Shown here in pieces: positions 31,610 through 43,463 of a DNA stretch of 64,000 nt (the stretch's first letter is position 1; each line of letters starts with the position of its first letter). The DNA comes from Astragalus membranaceus (lineage: Eukaryota > Streptophyta > Magnoliopsida > Fabales > Fabaceae). The DNA lies in NCBI GenBank assembly GCA_039519185.1, contig CM076850.1:89510270-89574269 (forward strand), in the 5' to 3' direction. Under the pieces are notes generated by a model. That model made no database searches, was not told where the DNA came from, and was given only the letters and a program-made list of their open reading frames with translations. Both the position numbers and the translations under genes were made by a program.

Positions 31610-33573
31610 AGTGAAAAGAAAGAAAGAATTAAAAGAAAGAAGCATACGCGAGAGAGAGAAACAGAGAAGAGAAGAAAGAAAAGAAGAAAGGAGAAGAGAA
31701 AGAGGTTTGAAGGAAGAAGAGGAAAAAGGGAAGATTTAGGCTCATCAAAACGACTTCCTTCCAACACGAAAAACGTTCAGCGTTACTTCCTCTTTGATTT
31801 GGTTCCAAAATCATCATCATCAACTCACTCTCTCTCACTTTGCCATTTTCGAATTTAAGAGGAAAATGGAGGTTTTTGTTGTTCAAGCTCAAAGGAAAGC
31901 TTTGGATGGTGTTTGGGAGCGAGCTCAAGGTGGATTGCGCAAATATTGAAGTCCGATTTGGGGTTTATGAAGAATCAAGAGGTTAGGGTTCAAATTGGGG
32001 TTATGTGTGAATAGTGAATTGAAGCTTGAAGACGATGAATAGTAATTTCATGGAGGTTTTGTGATTGATTGTAGGTTCAAAGGTTGGGAGCGGATTCGAT
32101 TGTCGTCGGAGCGTAAAGTTTATACGGGGAACGTTCGTGTGGTTATGTCGGAAAAGCGATTTCGTGGAAAGTCTCGGCTATTTGTGATTTTCATCACAAA
32201 CGGTGAGTTTTACTCACGCTTAGGATGTTTTTGTGTTCCGATAATTTTTACGTTGATTGATTTCGAGAGATTTTGAGATAAAAACCGTTACTTGAAAATA
32301 TGTAGCGTTTTGACGAAATTCGTTTAGATCGAGTTTTTGATTGATATGTTTGATTGATTGAGGAATGAATTAATGTTGTTTGGACTGGAATATTGCCTGG
32401 TATTGTCTGTTTTCGAGTTAGGAATCGATCGGAGCGAGTTTCGGATTAATCGGAAAGCGAATTTTCATGAAAAATGTCATTTTTCCAATGCTGTCAAATG
32501 AGCACGACCAGTGCGTCCCAGGGGCACGACCAGTGCGCAGTGCTGTCCAAAATTTCCCAAACTTGCCCGAAACAATCCCGATCGATTCCAATCCTCTTTT
32601 AATCCTTTTCTATCCCTTTTCCAATGATATTAGGCTTATAATGCCATGATTTTGAATATGCTTTCAAAGGTTTTTATAATGGTTTGCAATGTTATGTTTA
32701 ATTCGAAAAACCGTAAATTAGTATCCGAGAGCAAACTTAGATTATATTTATGATGTGAACTAAACGTTCAACTATTGTTTTGATGTAAATGAACTATGAG
32801 TTCGTATGATGGTAGATATGTTTATTATATCGAGTTGGGTGGCGACCCATGTAGACATACTAGGCGGGGGTAGTCATGCACCCTTACCCTAGGCCTCTTG
32901 CACTAGGGAAAGTACTATTGGTAAGGTGGTCACCGGGATTCAGCACAGGATTGCAGTCGGTGTTATGTTGAATGTTTTGTCGTACGATACACCGGGATTG
33001 AGCACTGGATTGCAGTCGGTTTCGTACTGAGTTGTGACGCAGTTCACCAGGATTTAGCACAGGATTGCAGTCGGTGTCGTGTTGAAATAAAATGCACGTG
33101 GTTTATAAATTAAACTCCGAAATGAAAAGGTCTTATAATTGAACCGAGAGCGTAGATAGGGGTCTCGGTAGAACTCACTGAGATTGTATCTCACTGTTTA
33201 TATGTTGTTGTTTTACAGAGAAACAGGGACAGCGGAAATCCAAGAGGCACGAGTAGGTTGGGCTCGGGCGACTGCTGATGACTTAGCTTTTATGCTAAAG
33301 TTTATATTTCCTTTTGTTGTCTATGTACTACAACTCTATGTCTTAGTATTATGACTTTATTCCGCTTTCTTGTATGATATTGAACACTATAGTCTGCTGA
33401 AGGTTATGGTCAGGGTACCTTTTTGGTCTTATTTGTATTTAAGACTGTCTTGTTGTTATTCAGCGAGAACTATATTGCAGTGTTCAGTATTTATGAAGGA
33501 ATTTGATATCTCTGATGTTTTAGGGACTGTGCACTTGGGTATTTTTACTCGATAAAAATACCGGGGTGTTACA
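31358..33573 (+). repeat. Tekay-A 3' LTR, 2216 bp
   Basis: Bounded by TGTAACATC and GGGGTGTTACA. A TATA-like stretch near 31562 is followed by (AT)n(GT)n and a purine-rich tract (31600-31710). A CpG-rich word pair (GCACGACCAGTGCG) lies at 32503-32545, 1.15 kb from the start. Three 'caccgggatt-agcac-ggattgcagtcggt' repeats lie at 32928-33087. The same plan is seen in the solo LTRs at 51900-54452 and 59621-62326. Confidence 0.88.
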
Positions 33574-33782
33574 CAGCTCCACACCACCTGCTCAATCTCC
33601 TCAAGGGCTTTTTTTCCTTTAAATATGTATATTTTGCTAATGAGTTCCAATATTGAAAAAACACTACATGTTCTTGGATTAATTTTATTCATTTGATTCT
33701 TGAAAGAAAAAATTATATGTTGTGAAAATAATTATTGAGTATTTTTTTCTTTACAATGTCTTTGTTTGTTATAAATGAATAT
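33574..33782. repeat. AT-rich repeat family remnant flanking LINE-C
   Basis: Shares 'gagttccaat', 'ttatatgttgtgaaaataatta' and 'ataaatgaatat' modules with 24283-25377. Its last 16 bases (33767-33782) are the left target duplication of LINE-C. Confidence 0.6.
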
Positions 33783-33832
33783 TTTTTTATTGAAAATTAG
33801 GGGGGTTAACCCCTCGAGAAGAAGGAATTAAA

Positions 33833-34020
33833 TAATAGAGATATAGATAGTGTATCTAATAAACAAGTGTAATTTCAGTAATTGTAATCAATTGTACAGT
33901 TAGTACAGCACCTAACTGTAGGGGATTCTGTTAGTCATATAACAGTGTATATATAGTTAAATGTAACTGATACTTGGATGGAATAAAATACATAATATTC
34001 AATTGAACTGATTCTCAATA
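33833..34020 (+). repeat. copia-2 5' LTR
   Basis: 188 bp, from TAATAGAGAT to TCTCAATA. TGGTAT follows at once at 34021, matching only the first six bases of the initiator tRNA-Met primer site; the rest has diverged. A TATA-like 'gtgtatatatag' lies near 33944. Confidence 0.92.
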
Positions 34021-34104
34021 TGGTATGATTCGCCTACTGATCCTTGGGCACTCTCTCGCATTTCGTTCTGCTCTGCTCTCTAGCTCTCAATCGCAACTCC
34101 ATCA

Positions 34105-35091
34105 ATGGCGTCGACACCCGATGGTTCCGTTACGGAGTCACCACCGTCGTCACCAACTCCTTCAATTCTTCAGCAACATTCCACGAAAAGCTCTTCCCAA
34201 TTCATCACAGGTCCAAAGCTTCGAATCAAGCTGGACGAGAAGAACTTTCTAATCTGGAATCAACAAATTGAAGGTGTTGTGGCAACACATCGACTTCATC
34301 GCTTCCTCGTGAACCCTCAGATACCCAATCAATTCGATTCAAGTGAAGATCGCGTCATCAACAAAGTATCTGATGCTTACGATCAATGGTTTGTTCAGGA
34401 TCAAGCATTGTTCACCTAGCTACTCTCCACAATCTCCGATTCCATGCTTCCCCGCGTGCTTGATTGTCACCACGCGTATCAGGTTTGGGACACAATTCAT
34501 AAGCATTTCACTGCTCATCTTCGTGCGAAGACTCGTCAGCTGCGTGCTGAACTAAAGAGCACTAAGAAAGGAAATCGCAGTATCACCGAATTCATCTCTC
34601 GAATTCGTGTCCAAGCGAGTTCCCTTGCTGCAAGTGGAGATCGCATTTCTGATCATGATCCGGCTGATGTTGCTCTTGATGGCCTACCAGAGGAATACAA
34701 CTCCCTGGTACTCTTCGCGTTTGCCAAGTCTGACACTCTAGATCACATGGAATTGGAGTCTCTTCTGCTTGTTCAGGAAGCACAACTTGACAAGTTTCGT
34801 CAAGAACTTGCTACACCGTCAGTCTCTGCAAATGTGGTACACACTGATGCTCGTGGAGGTCATGCTGGTGGACGTTACGGTGGATGATATGGTCGTGGAA
34901 GGTTTGGGCGTGGTCGTGGTCGTGGCGGTGGCCGCGCTCCACCATCTGCCAATAGGCCTACGTCTCAAGTCTGCAACAAGCAAGGTAATGTTTCTCTTGA
35001 TTGTTGGTACACGTATGATGAAAACTATGAGCCTCATTAACCTGCACATCATGATGCTGAATCTCATAAGGAAACTGCTAAAGTACCTGCT
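34105..35091 (+). pseudogene. copia-2 gag remnant
   Basis: ATG at 34105. UBN2-type gag with LDEKNFLIWNQQIEG and LDGLPEEYNSLV, followed by a Gly/Arg-rich basic stretch where the zinc knuckle should be. In-frame stops at 34417, 34885 and 35038 break it; the frame is otherwise continuous into pol. Confidence 0.88.
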
Positions 35092-36970
35092 GTGAAAGAT
35101 GATGCTGCTAATTCAGATTCAGATCCTAGGGCTTTGGCTGCTTACACTCCCTTTAATCTGAATGTTGCAGAGGCCTTCCCCATTCCCTCTGATGTAACTC
35201 AAGGTTGGTTCCTTGACACTTGTGCTTCACTTAATTTCACCTCTGTTGCTCAATTCCTTCACACAAGCACACCCTACAGAGGTAACAAGAATGTTTATCT
35301 GGGAGATGGTCATCCTATAGCCATTAAAGCTGTAGGTACAACCACATTATGCTCCACACATCAACCTAATCTAACCTTCAAACTTAATAATCTTTTGCTG
35401 GTACCAAACCTAACTCGAAACCTTATCTCTGTAGGCCAATTTACTCTTGATAATAATGTCTTTGTTGAGTTTCATCCATTTACTTGTCTTGTGAAATGTC
35501 AGGTCTCTAAACAGGTTCTTCTTAAAGTTATTAGAGGTGCTGATGGTCTGTACTTCGTGCCTTCCCTAGCTGCTGTTCCTAAGTCCTCCATTCCTGCTTC
35601 CTTGTCTGTTAATGTTACTGCATCTTCTAAGTCTGTAAGTAGTATACCATCTACTAATGCTATCACTAGTAATGTGAACAATTATACTGTATGGCATCAC
35701 AGATTGGGCCATGCCAACAGTAGGGCTATACACACTGTGTTGCGAAAATGTAATGTCTCTACATCTATTAATAAGTCTTTTGAATTATGTAAATCTTGTG
35801 CTGTTGCAAAGTCCCATAGAACTCACTCACCACCATCACTTACACAATATCACACACCATTTGAACTTATTCACACAGATCTGTGGGGCCCCTCTCCCTC
35901 TCCCTCTAGCTGTGGTTACTTATATTACATTGCCTTTGTTGATTCTTGTACCAATTTTAGTTGGATGTATCTACTTAAGCATAAATCTGATGCAATTAAG
36001 GCTCTTAACTTGTTTTTAGCTTTGGTTAAGACAGAATTTAACACCACAATTAAAGCTATCCAGTCAGATAATCGGAGAGAGTTCATTCCCTTCACCAAAC
36101 ACTTAGCCACTCTTGGCATTCAGCATAGACTTACTTCCCCTTACACAGCACACCAAAATGGTTCCGTTGAACGCAAACACAGACAAATAGCAGAAATGGG
36201 ACTTACATTGCTTGCTCGTGCCTCTATGCCTTTAACCTTTTGCGACCACAGCTTTACAAATGTTGTTCATTTAATTAATAGGCTACCCACCTCAGCTTTA
36301 TCTACCTTCATTTCTCCATATGAGGCCCTCCATAAGGTCCCCCCTGATTATTGATCTCTTAGATCATTTGGTTGCTCTTGCTTTCCTCTTCTTACACCAT
36401 ATAACAAACACAAATTACAACTACATAGTCAGGAGTGTATTAACTTGGGACCCTCTCCAAATCACAAGGGCTTTAAGTGTCTAAGTCCTAGTGGTCGTGT
36501 CTATCTCTCTAAGGATGTCACATTCCATGAGAATTCCTTTCCTTATCCAATAATCTTTCCCTCCTCTCCCAAGTCTACATTGTCTCCTAATGAGTCACCC
36601 CTTCCCTTTATCTGTGTCCCTTCCACTAAATTTACAATTCACAGAGTCAACTTCAGCCACTCCTGAGTCCAGGCCTCACATAAACTCATCTGATACAATT
36701 TCCCCTGTTATTGCTCCTGTGCCTACACCAGATACTTCACCTGTTCCTGACCCTGTATCTACACCAGAAAGTTCCCAAGATACTGACTCAGTCACCTCAT
36801 CCACTAGAGAACCTGTCCTCACCTCCACCCAACATTCATCCTATGCTAACTAGATCCAAGAGTGGTAACCTGAAACCAAGACTCTTTGTTGCTAGCATGG
36901 AACCTACCTCTGTCAAGAAAGCATTATGTGACCCAAATTGGCTTGCAGCCATGCAACAAGAGTATGATGC
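35092..36970 (+). pseudogene. copia-2 protease, integrase and start of RT
   Basis: Protease shows WFLDTCASLNF near 35205, with DTC where the active DTG should be and LNF where SNH is usual, so it is probably dead. Pre-integrase has VWHHRLGHANS; integrase has IHTDLWGP, IQSDNRREF and NGSVERKHR, so D, D and E are present. A stop at 36352 and a frameshift near 36665 follow. The frame is cut at 36970 inside 'MQQEYDA' by the Athila-like element. Confidence 0.88.
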
Positions 36971-37619
36971 TGATAGGCCGCAAGTGCACGGTCTTATCGC
37001 GTAATAAAAGAGTTATCGATCCACAGGGAGAGCCTAGGTGAATACCAATTTAATTTTCCAAAGTTGATTAGCTAGAAGGAATGGTTTTTAGGAGTTGTAA
37101 AATTTAGAAATAAAAACAAACAATCTCAGGTTTATAGTTTTATCACAACAATGAGGAACCAAAATAATTTCTTTAGACTATTCAACAAATTATAAGAGTA
37201 ATATATTTCAAAGACAAGGCAGCGAATATAACTAATGTCTCCTTTCGGAGTACAAGAGCGTGTTTTGAACTAACAATCAAGCCTATTCTCATGGTTGATT
37301 GTCACCAAAACCCATTAAGCATAACACCTTTATAATGTCTCAAGAGTTTCAAAACTATTCTCATGTGTTGATTCCCTTGTCTAATTTCATAGATCCAACA
37401 TCAATACTTCACCTTTCGGTTCTTCGTTTGATGTTTAAAATAAGATTTGAAGGACAATAAAATTAGATTGAAATATAAAACAATTTGGAGTGGAGAATAG
37501 TCTTGGGAATTATTAGGGACCTATCATTGGATTACTCCCAATAACCCAAGACTTTGTATCTACTCACTCATATTAAATATGAGAGAAGAAGAAGAAGAAG
37601 AAAAGACATGAAATTAAAT

Positions 37620-38030
37620 AGCGAGAAATAAAAGAAAGCGGTAAATTGCAAATTCATAAATAGCGGAATTGTAAATGACAAGAAAATAAAAGTGCAAGAA
37701 AGTAAATAGCAAGGAAAGTAAATGACTTGGAAAATAAAAGGGCAAGAAAGTAAATATCAAGGAAAATAAATGACTTGGAAAATAAAAGGGCAAGAAAGTA
37801 AATAGCAAGGAAAGTAAATGACTTGGAAAATAAAAGGGCGAGAAAGTAAATAGCGAGAAAATAAAAGAGCGAGAAAATAAAAGAGCGAGAAAGTAAAAGA
37901 GCGAGAAAGTAAAAGGGCAAGAAAGTAAATAGCAAGGAAAGTAAATGACTTGGAAAATAAAAGGGCGAGGAAATAAAAAGCGAGAAAGTAAAAAGCGAGA
38001 AAGTAAAAAGAGAGAAATTAAAGTGAAGTC
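37620..38030. repeat. Purine-rich tandem array in the Athila-like LTR
   Basis: Plus-strand units of 'gaaagtaaatagcaaggaaagtaaatgacttggaaaataaaagggca' (about 48 bp) and shorter 'gcgagaaagtaaaag' derivatives repeat many times. A shorter version survives at 40738-40875 in the partial LTR. Confidence 0.88.
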
Positions 38031-38224
38031 ATGAATCTTAGAGGAAACCTTGTCATGGATTTTTCTCACAAAATTTAATCTTAGTTACAAGTGAGGATCA
38101 AGCCTCTATTTATAGGAAAATATGAGGGCCAAGGCACTTGAGTGGAGGGGCAAAATGGTCCAAAAAAAGTGGCAAATCAAGTTGGCAAGGAAAGCCATCA
38201 GCAAGTGGGTGCAGCCAAAATTGA

Positions 38225-38620
38225 CTTGTCTGGTGCCAGGGTCGTGCGCCCATGTGCCTGGGTCGTGTGCCCTGGCCAGTCAATTTTGGCTGCTCTGCGC
38301 CAGTTTTGCACCAGGGTCGTGCTCCTATGTGCCAGGGTCGTGCGCCTTGTGCTGGAAACAGCTGTTCTGCGTTGCTGGCAAGCATGGGTCGTGCGCCTAT
38401 GTGCCAGGGTCGTGCGCCTTGTTCTGCCAAAATGGGCCATTTTCAGTTGAAAACACGCACGGGTCGTGCGTGCTATAGCACGGGTCGTGCGCAGGCTCTG
38501 CGCCAGTTTTTCACCAGGGTCGTGCGCCTATGTGCCAGGGTCGTGCGCCAGTTTTGCACTAGGGTCGTGCGCCTATGTGCCAGGGTCGTGCGCAGGCTCT
38601 GCGCTAGTTTTTGCTGCTTG
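38225..38620. repeat. CpG-rich word array (GGTCGTGCGCC) in the Athila-like LTR
   Basis: About a dozen copies of GGTCGTGCGC, often as CAGGGTCGTGCGCC(T/C)ATGTGC, between 38225 and 38600, grading into TGCGCCA and GGCGCCC words to 38700. The other LTR copy has the same array at 41090-41520. Confidence 0.92.
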
Positions 38621-38918
38621 GCCCCCTTGGCGCCCTGTGCTGCGCCAATTTTGCTGCTTGGCGCCCTTGGCCAGTTTTGGGTTTTGGGGGCCCTTGGCGC
38701 CCATGAGGGTGTCTAGTGCCTTAAAAATTGCTCCTCCTCAAATATTTCCTTTTTTCTTCATTTTAGCTCATATTTTCTCTTTTGCTCCAAAATAAAACCT
38801 GAAAATAAAAAACAAACATTTGTAGTAAAATAGTTCAAAGATATAAAATATAATTAAAATACCTAAAAAAAACTTAAAGAAAATAACTATTAAAAAGACT
38901 CTAAAAATAGACTTATCA

Positions 38919-39726
38919 AACTCCCCCACGCTTGAACCTTTGCTTGTCCTCAAGCAAAAACAGTGTAAATCCTTAGGCCAATTCTGAAGGAAAATTATTT
39001 TCACATCGAATCATTAAGCGAACTGTGGGGCAATTCTAACACTTCGGTTTGAGAACTACTATCCGGGCTTCTTGTGGAATTGGGAGACAAATTTAAAGTA
39101 TCAATACATTAGAGAGGATATCCATGTCATCATAGAGCCGGTTCCCCAGCATTCTTAAGTTTGGGTCCTCCATTCACTAAGACCGGGTCTCAAAGGAGGG
39201 TCCTTATACGTTGGGTATTCAAGCATTTTTCTTTTCTTTTTGATTTTATATGCTAACCATTCATTTTGACATTTAAAATGCACCAATTTTTGCATTTTGA
39301 ATTGGTTTTGCAATTTTTTTTTTGAATACCCCAACTCAGACGTTTTTCTCCAGCAACCGCGCATCCAGTGAATGTCACCAAGAGAACCAGGTTACTAGTT
39401 TCTTTTCAGTCCTTCTAATTGTATTAACAACTGAAAACAGTCTCAGTAGTGTGTGTGTGTGAAAAAGCCCTAGAAGTAGAAATCGAACCATGATACAATT
39501 TTTGTTGGTCCCAAACAGCCCACCTAGATTATTGCTAATAAAAAATTGAAAAATTATTTTTTTTCAGAAAAGGCTTATCTAAAACATGCTTCAAAAACTC
39601 ACAAGGATTTTCAGCAATGGGAGACGAACTTTATTTATTGAAATAAACTAGAAATTAAAAACAAGAAAATAGTAAAACAGGGCAAGATACCCCCCCATGC
39701 TTGGACCAGACATTGTCCTCAATGTT
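38919..39726 (-). other. Athila-like internal 3' region, non-coding
   Basis: No ORF. A second polypurine-like stretch (minus GCATGGGGGGGTATC) lies near 39690, where the plus strand reads 'gataccccccc'. The whole stretch is AT-rich. Confidence 0.5.
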
Positions 39727-40710
39727 TTAACAATTTAAACATGAAAGGGTAAAGGAAAGTTCACCTGATTTACTGCTGACTTGCAAAACAAACACACAGT
39801 TACTTCGTGGGTTGCCTCCCACGCAGCGCTCTTTTAACGTCACTAGCTTGACGATTGGTTTTTTTTGTAAAGTTATTCCTGGGTCCCATTGCTTGAAGCA
39901 TAGAGACCAAGTGACATATGAAGAATGAAAGCATATTCCTGGATCCCATGACTTGTAAAATGGAAGTTGTGTAAGCAATAAGATCTTTTTTACAATTCCC
40001 CCCAGATCAAATGTTATATTTTTCACAAAGGAAGGTGAAAAGTAAGATAAAGGAGATGGTTTGTATGGTGGTGAGGGGGTGTATGGTTCTTCTCTTTCTT
40101 TTTCTGGTTCCTTCTCTTTTTCTTTCTCTTCTTGCTCACATGGTGAATTATGTTTTTCACTCACAATTTTTTCTTGGTTTGCTCTTGGTTCCTCTAATTG
40201 TTTTTCGCTTCTAAGGGTGACAGCATATATTTGGCCATTTAGATTTTGTTCAGGCTGTCCAGGAAATACCCCCGAAGATTTAGAGGATGAAGCCACCTGT
40301 GTTGCCACTTGAGTTATTTGATTTTCAAGCATCTTACTGTGAGTGGCAATAGAGTCGATTTTTGATTCTAATTTGATAAGTGTGTCATTCAAATAACAAG
40401 TTTGATTTTTGAATTCTTCATTTTGTTTTGTTTGAGATAACACAAATTTTTCCATCAAAAATTCCAAGTTCGACTTTTGCGGGCTGTTTTGTGGGTTGTT
40501 AAAAACCCTTTGACTTTGAAAAATAGGAGGTGGTCTAGGTGCTGGATTGGGTGGAGGATTTTTATAAGAAAAATTTGGATGATTTCTCCACCCAGAATTA
40601 TAAGAATTTGAAAACGGATCTTCTTTTTGAGCATAGTTAATATGCTCATTTCCAGTACTAGATGCCTCAAGCTGGCATTCAGCTCCAATATGGCCAACAA
40701 CCCCACATAA
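39727..40710 (-). pseudogene. Athila-like gag fragment
   Basis: Minus-strand frames encode a Cys/His remnant (CELCGVVGHIG near 40700), then 'FLMEKFVLSQTKQNEEF', a coiled segment with KLESKIDSIATHSKMLENQITQ-type heptads, GQIYAVTLRSEKQLEEP and an acidic, Glu/Lys-rich linker (EKEKEPEKEREE) before protease. This order is familiar from plant Athila gag. At about 40735 it is fused to the middle of the LTR, so LTR end, primer site and gag start are deleted. Confidence 0.8.
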
Positions 40711-40734
40711 TTCACATGGTGGAGTAGTAGGTGA

Positions 40735-41738
40735 ATAGCAAGGAAAAGAAATGACTTGGAAAGTAAAAGAGCGAGAAAGTAAAAGGGCAAGAAAGTAAAT
40801 AGCAAGGAAAGTAAATGACTTGGAAAATAAAAGGGCGAGGAAATAAAAAGCGAGAAAGTAAAAAGCGAGAAATTAAAGTGAAGTCATGAATCTTAGAGGA
40901 AACCTTGTCATGGATTTTTCTCACAAAATTTAAGCTTAGTTACAAGTGAGGATCAAGCCTTTATTTATAGGAAAATATGAGGGCCAAGGCACTTGAGTGG
41001 AGGGGCAAAATGGTCCAAAAAAAGTGGCAAATCAAGTTGGCAAGGAAAGCCATCAGCAAGTGGGTGCAGCCAAAATTGACTTGTCTGGTGCCAGGGTCGT
41101 GCGCCCATGTGCCTGGGTCGTGCGCCCTGGCCAGTCAATTTTGGCTGCTCTGCGCCAGTTTTGCACCAGGGTCGTGCTCCTATGTGCCAGGGTCGTGCGC
41201 CTTGTGCTGGAAACAGCTGTTCTGCGTTGCTGGCAAGCATGGGTCGTGCGCCTATGTGCCAGGGTCGTGCGCCTTGTTCTGCCAAAATGGGCCATTTTCA
41301 GTTGAAAACACGCACGGGTCGTGCGTGCTATAGCACGGGTCGTGCGCAGGCTCTGCGCCAGTTTTTCACCAGGGTCGTGCGCCTATGTGCTAGGGTCGTG
41401 CGCCAGTTTTGCACTAAGGTCGTGCGCCTATGTGCCAGGGTCGCTGCTTGGCGCCCTGTGCTGCGCCAATTTTGCTGCTTGGCGCCCTTGGCCAGTTTTG
41501 GGTTTTTGGGGCCCTTGGCGCCCATGAGGGTGTCTAGTGCCTTAAAAATTGCTCCTCCTCAAATATTTCCTTTTTTCTTCATTTTAGCTCATATTTTCTC
41601 TTTTGCTCCAAAATAAAACCTGAAAATAAAAAGCAAACATTTGTAGTAAAATAGTTCAAAGATATAAAATATAATTAAAATACCTAAAAAAACTTAATGA
41701 AAATAACTATTAAAAAGACTCTAAAAATAGACTTATCA
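40735..41738 (-). repeat. Athila-like 5' LTR, truncated to about 1.0 kb
   Basis: Matches the outer half of the 3' LTR nearly base for base. About 80 bp of CpG words present at 38515-38640 are shortened here near 41440. The inner 0.94 kb is missing at the junction with gag. Confidence 0.88.
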
Positions 41739-41743
41739 GATGC

Positions 41744-42192
41744 CTTAATGAAGAACAATACTTGGACTCTCACCTCTCTTCCTGCCAATAGGAAGTCCAT
41801 TGGCTGTAAATGGGTGTTCAGGATCAAGGAGAATCCTGATGGGACAGTCAACAAGTATAAAGCTCGCTTAGTGGCAAAGGGATACAGTCAGGTGCATGGT
41901 CAAGACTATGGAGAGACATTCTCTCCAGTGGTCAAACCCACCACCATCCGAATTATCCTCACTCTGACTCTAACTTACAGATGGGATATCAAAGAGATTG
42001 ATATCAACAATGCTTTCATAAATGGAGTTTTGAAGGAAGATATATACATGCAGCAACCCCCTAGCTTTGTTAGCAGTGATAAGACTTTAGTCTGCAAGTT
42101 GAACGGGTCCTTATATGGCTTAAAACAGGCTCCTAGGGCCTGGTATGAGACTCTCCACAAGGCTCTTCTTCAGTTTGGCTTCAAGCATAGTA
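41744..42192 (+). pseudogene. copia-2 RT, N-terminal part
   Basis: Resumes after the Athila-like element: NNTWTLTSLPANRKSIGCKW, YKARLVAKGYSQVHGQDY, FSPVVKPTTIR and LYGLKQAPRAWYE, all standard copia RT blocks, without a stop. It is cut at 42197 by a solo LTR. Confidence 0.9.
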
Positions 42193-42197
42193 AATGT

Positions 42198-43463
42198 TGT
42201 GGATATCTTGTACTGCAGGTAACTTATATTGCAGGTTAGGTTTTGATGATGAAAAAGACAAAGCCATAGTTGATGGCCAAAGTTGATGAAAGTGACAAAA
42301 TATCAAAGTCACAATCCAAGACAATCAAGACTAAAGAATCATGTCTCAAGAAGTAAGGGTAGTCCTTAGGGTTTGGGATTGTCTTAGGAAAAAGTGTAAG
42401 CTCTTACGAGGGTCAGCTCATCTCTCAAAGTCTCTCGTCTTCACTAGCTTTTCAAAATGCATGCATGCACACGTAAACACAAAAAGCATTTTTGAAAAAC
42501 TACTAAAATCGATTTCTAACTAAATGTGAATGTGCATAATCGATTTCATAAGAATAAAAGCAATTCACAAGTGTTTTCAAAAAGAAAGAATCGATTCACA
42601 ACATTTTGCAAACAACATAAAATCGATTCCCATTGTTTCCATAAAAGAAAGAATCGATTCAAAATGGCTTATATTTAGTACATGATCGATTATACGCTTA
42701 GAAGGAAACATGCACATGATCGATTCTGATCTTAGTGCATTCAGGCACTAAATCGATTATCCACCTGAATATCCTAAAGCACATAATCGATTTCTCATCC
42801 TAGATCTACTCAGGCATGAAATCGATTTTCATCTTCAGTGCATTCAGGCAAACAATGGATTTTGACATTTCCAAAATTGTTTCAACGGTAATATTTTTCT
42901 CATAGCCTATAAATAGAGGCTTCATACTCTTCTTTTCAGAACAACCCATTTTCACGATTCAAAGCATAATTTAGAAAAACTCTTCACACTTTCATTTCTC
43001 CTCTTCATGCACTGTTGGTCCGTCAGAGCTGATCTCTCGCAAGAGTTAGTCAGGGTTGGAATCTTCAAGTTGTATTATCTGCCTACATTAGAGGTATTTT
43101 GGTCTTTACTTTTGTAATTGATTATTTGTTGTGATTTGTACTAGGGAGTGGGGTATCTCTCTAGGGTAGCTGTTTGTACTAGGAAGTGGGGTATCTTTCT
43201 GGGGTAGCTGGTTATAACAGGGGTGGGGTATCTCTTGTTACTATTGTAATAGATTTGAGGGCTCTTCATAGGTGGGGTTTTCCAAGGGTGTGAGGACTGG
43301 ACGTAGGTCACTAGGAGGTGACCGAACCAGGATAAATCTCTGCGTGCTTTATTACTTTATTTTCTAATTCCTCCGCTTCCACATAACCTGCGCGAAAAAT
43401 TAATCTAAGTCATTGAAAAGGGGAAAAAATTTCAAAAGTTTTAATCTCCGCTTCCACATAACA
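42198..43463 (+). repeat. Solo LTR, probably of a SIRE/Maximus-type copia element
   Basis: Starts TGTGGATATC and ends CCACATAACA, with target duplication AATGT at 42193-42197 and 43464-43468. A TATA box (CCTATAAATAGAGGC) lies at about 42907-42921. The 3' part has two to three 'ggggtatct-tctagggtagctg' repeats and a 'gaccgaaccaggataaatctct' segment that I associate with SIRE-like LTRs. No internal domain remains, consistent with LTR-LTR recombination. Family assignment is tentative. Confidence 0.75.
42505..42860. repeat. ATCGATT-containing degenerate array in the solo LTR
   Basis: About ten copies of AATCGATT or GATCGATT spaced roughly 30-36 bases apart, with variable sequence between, just upstream of the TATA box. 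The position is that of enhancer elements in U3. Confidence 0.8.

Larger units (their letters stand above)
28950..33573 (+). mobile_element. Tekay-A: 5'-truncated Ty3/gypsy chromovirus-type element with 3' LTR
   Basis: Starts within RT, passes through RNase H and the integrase zinc-binding region, and ends with the typical 'gaggacaaaattctttcaagttggggagaa' tail and an LTR. The element lacks its 5' half; the left boundary abuts unrelated sequence. Confidence 0.85.
36971..38918 (-). repeat. Athila-like 3' LTR, 1948 bp
   Basis: Preceded on the minus strand by the polypurine tract GCGTGGGGGAGTT (near 38919-38932). A TATA box (minus CCTATAAATAGAGGC) lies at about 38104-38118. Upstream of it in U3 is a CpG word array; downstream, at about 37620-38030, is a purine-rich array on the plus strand. 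Confidence 0.88.
36971..41738 (-). mobile_element. Athila-like Ty3/gypsy element, internally deleted, inside copia-2
   Basis: Ends TGATAGGCCGC and GACTTATCA, with target duplication GATGC at 36966-36970 and 41739-41743. On the minus strand: a partial 5' LTR (41738 to about 40735), a gag fragment, non-coding sequence, a polypurine tract and a full 3' LTR (38918 to 36971). RT and integrase are absent. Assignment to Athila rests on the gag segment and is moderate. Confidence 0.85.

Noticed and set aside
37620..38030. CRISPR-like regular repeats
   Set aside because: Units abut without unique spacers, the sequence is plant nuclear and no cas gene is present. The same holds for the ATCGATT array at 42505-42860.
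37614..38069. Open minus-strand frame rich in Phe and Leu
   Set aside because: It is the translation of a purine-rich tandem array in the LTR; the periodic residues follow the DNA repeat.
38122..38795. Several long overlapping open frames on both strands through the GGTCGTGCGCC array
   Set aside because: Repeated words without stop codons keep many frames open at once. All sit inside an LTR, appear again in the other LTR copy, and resemble no protein.
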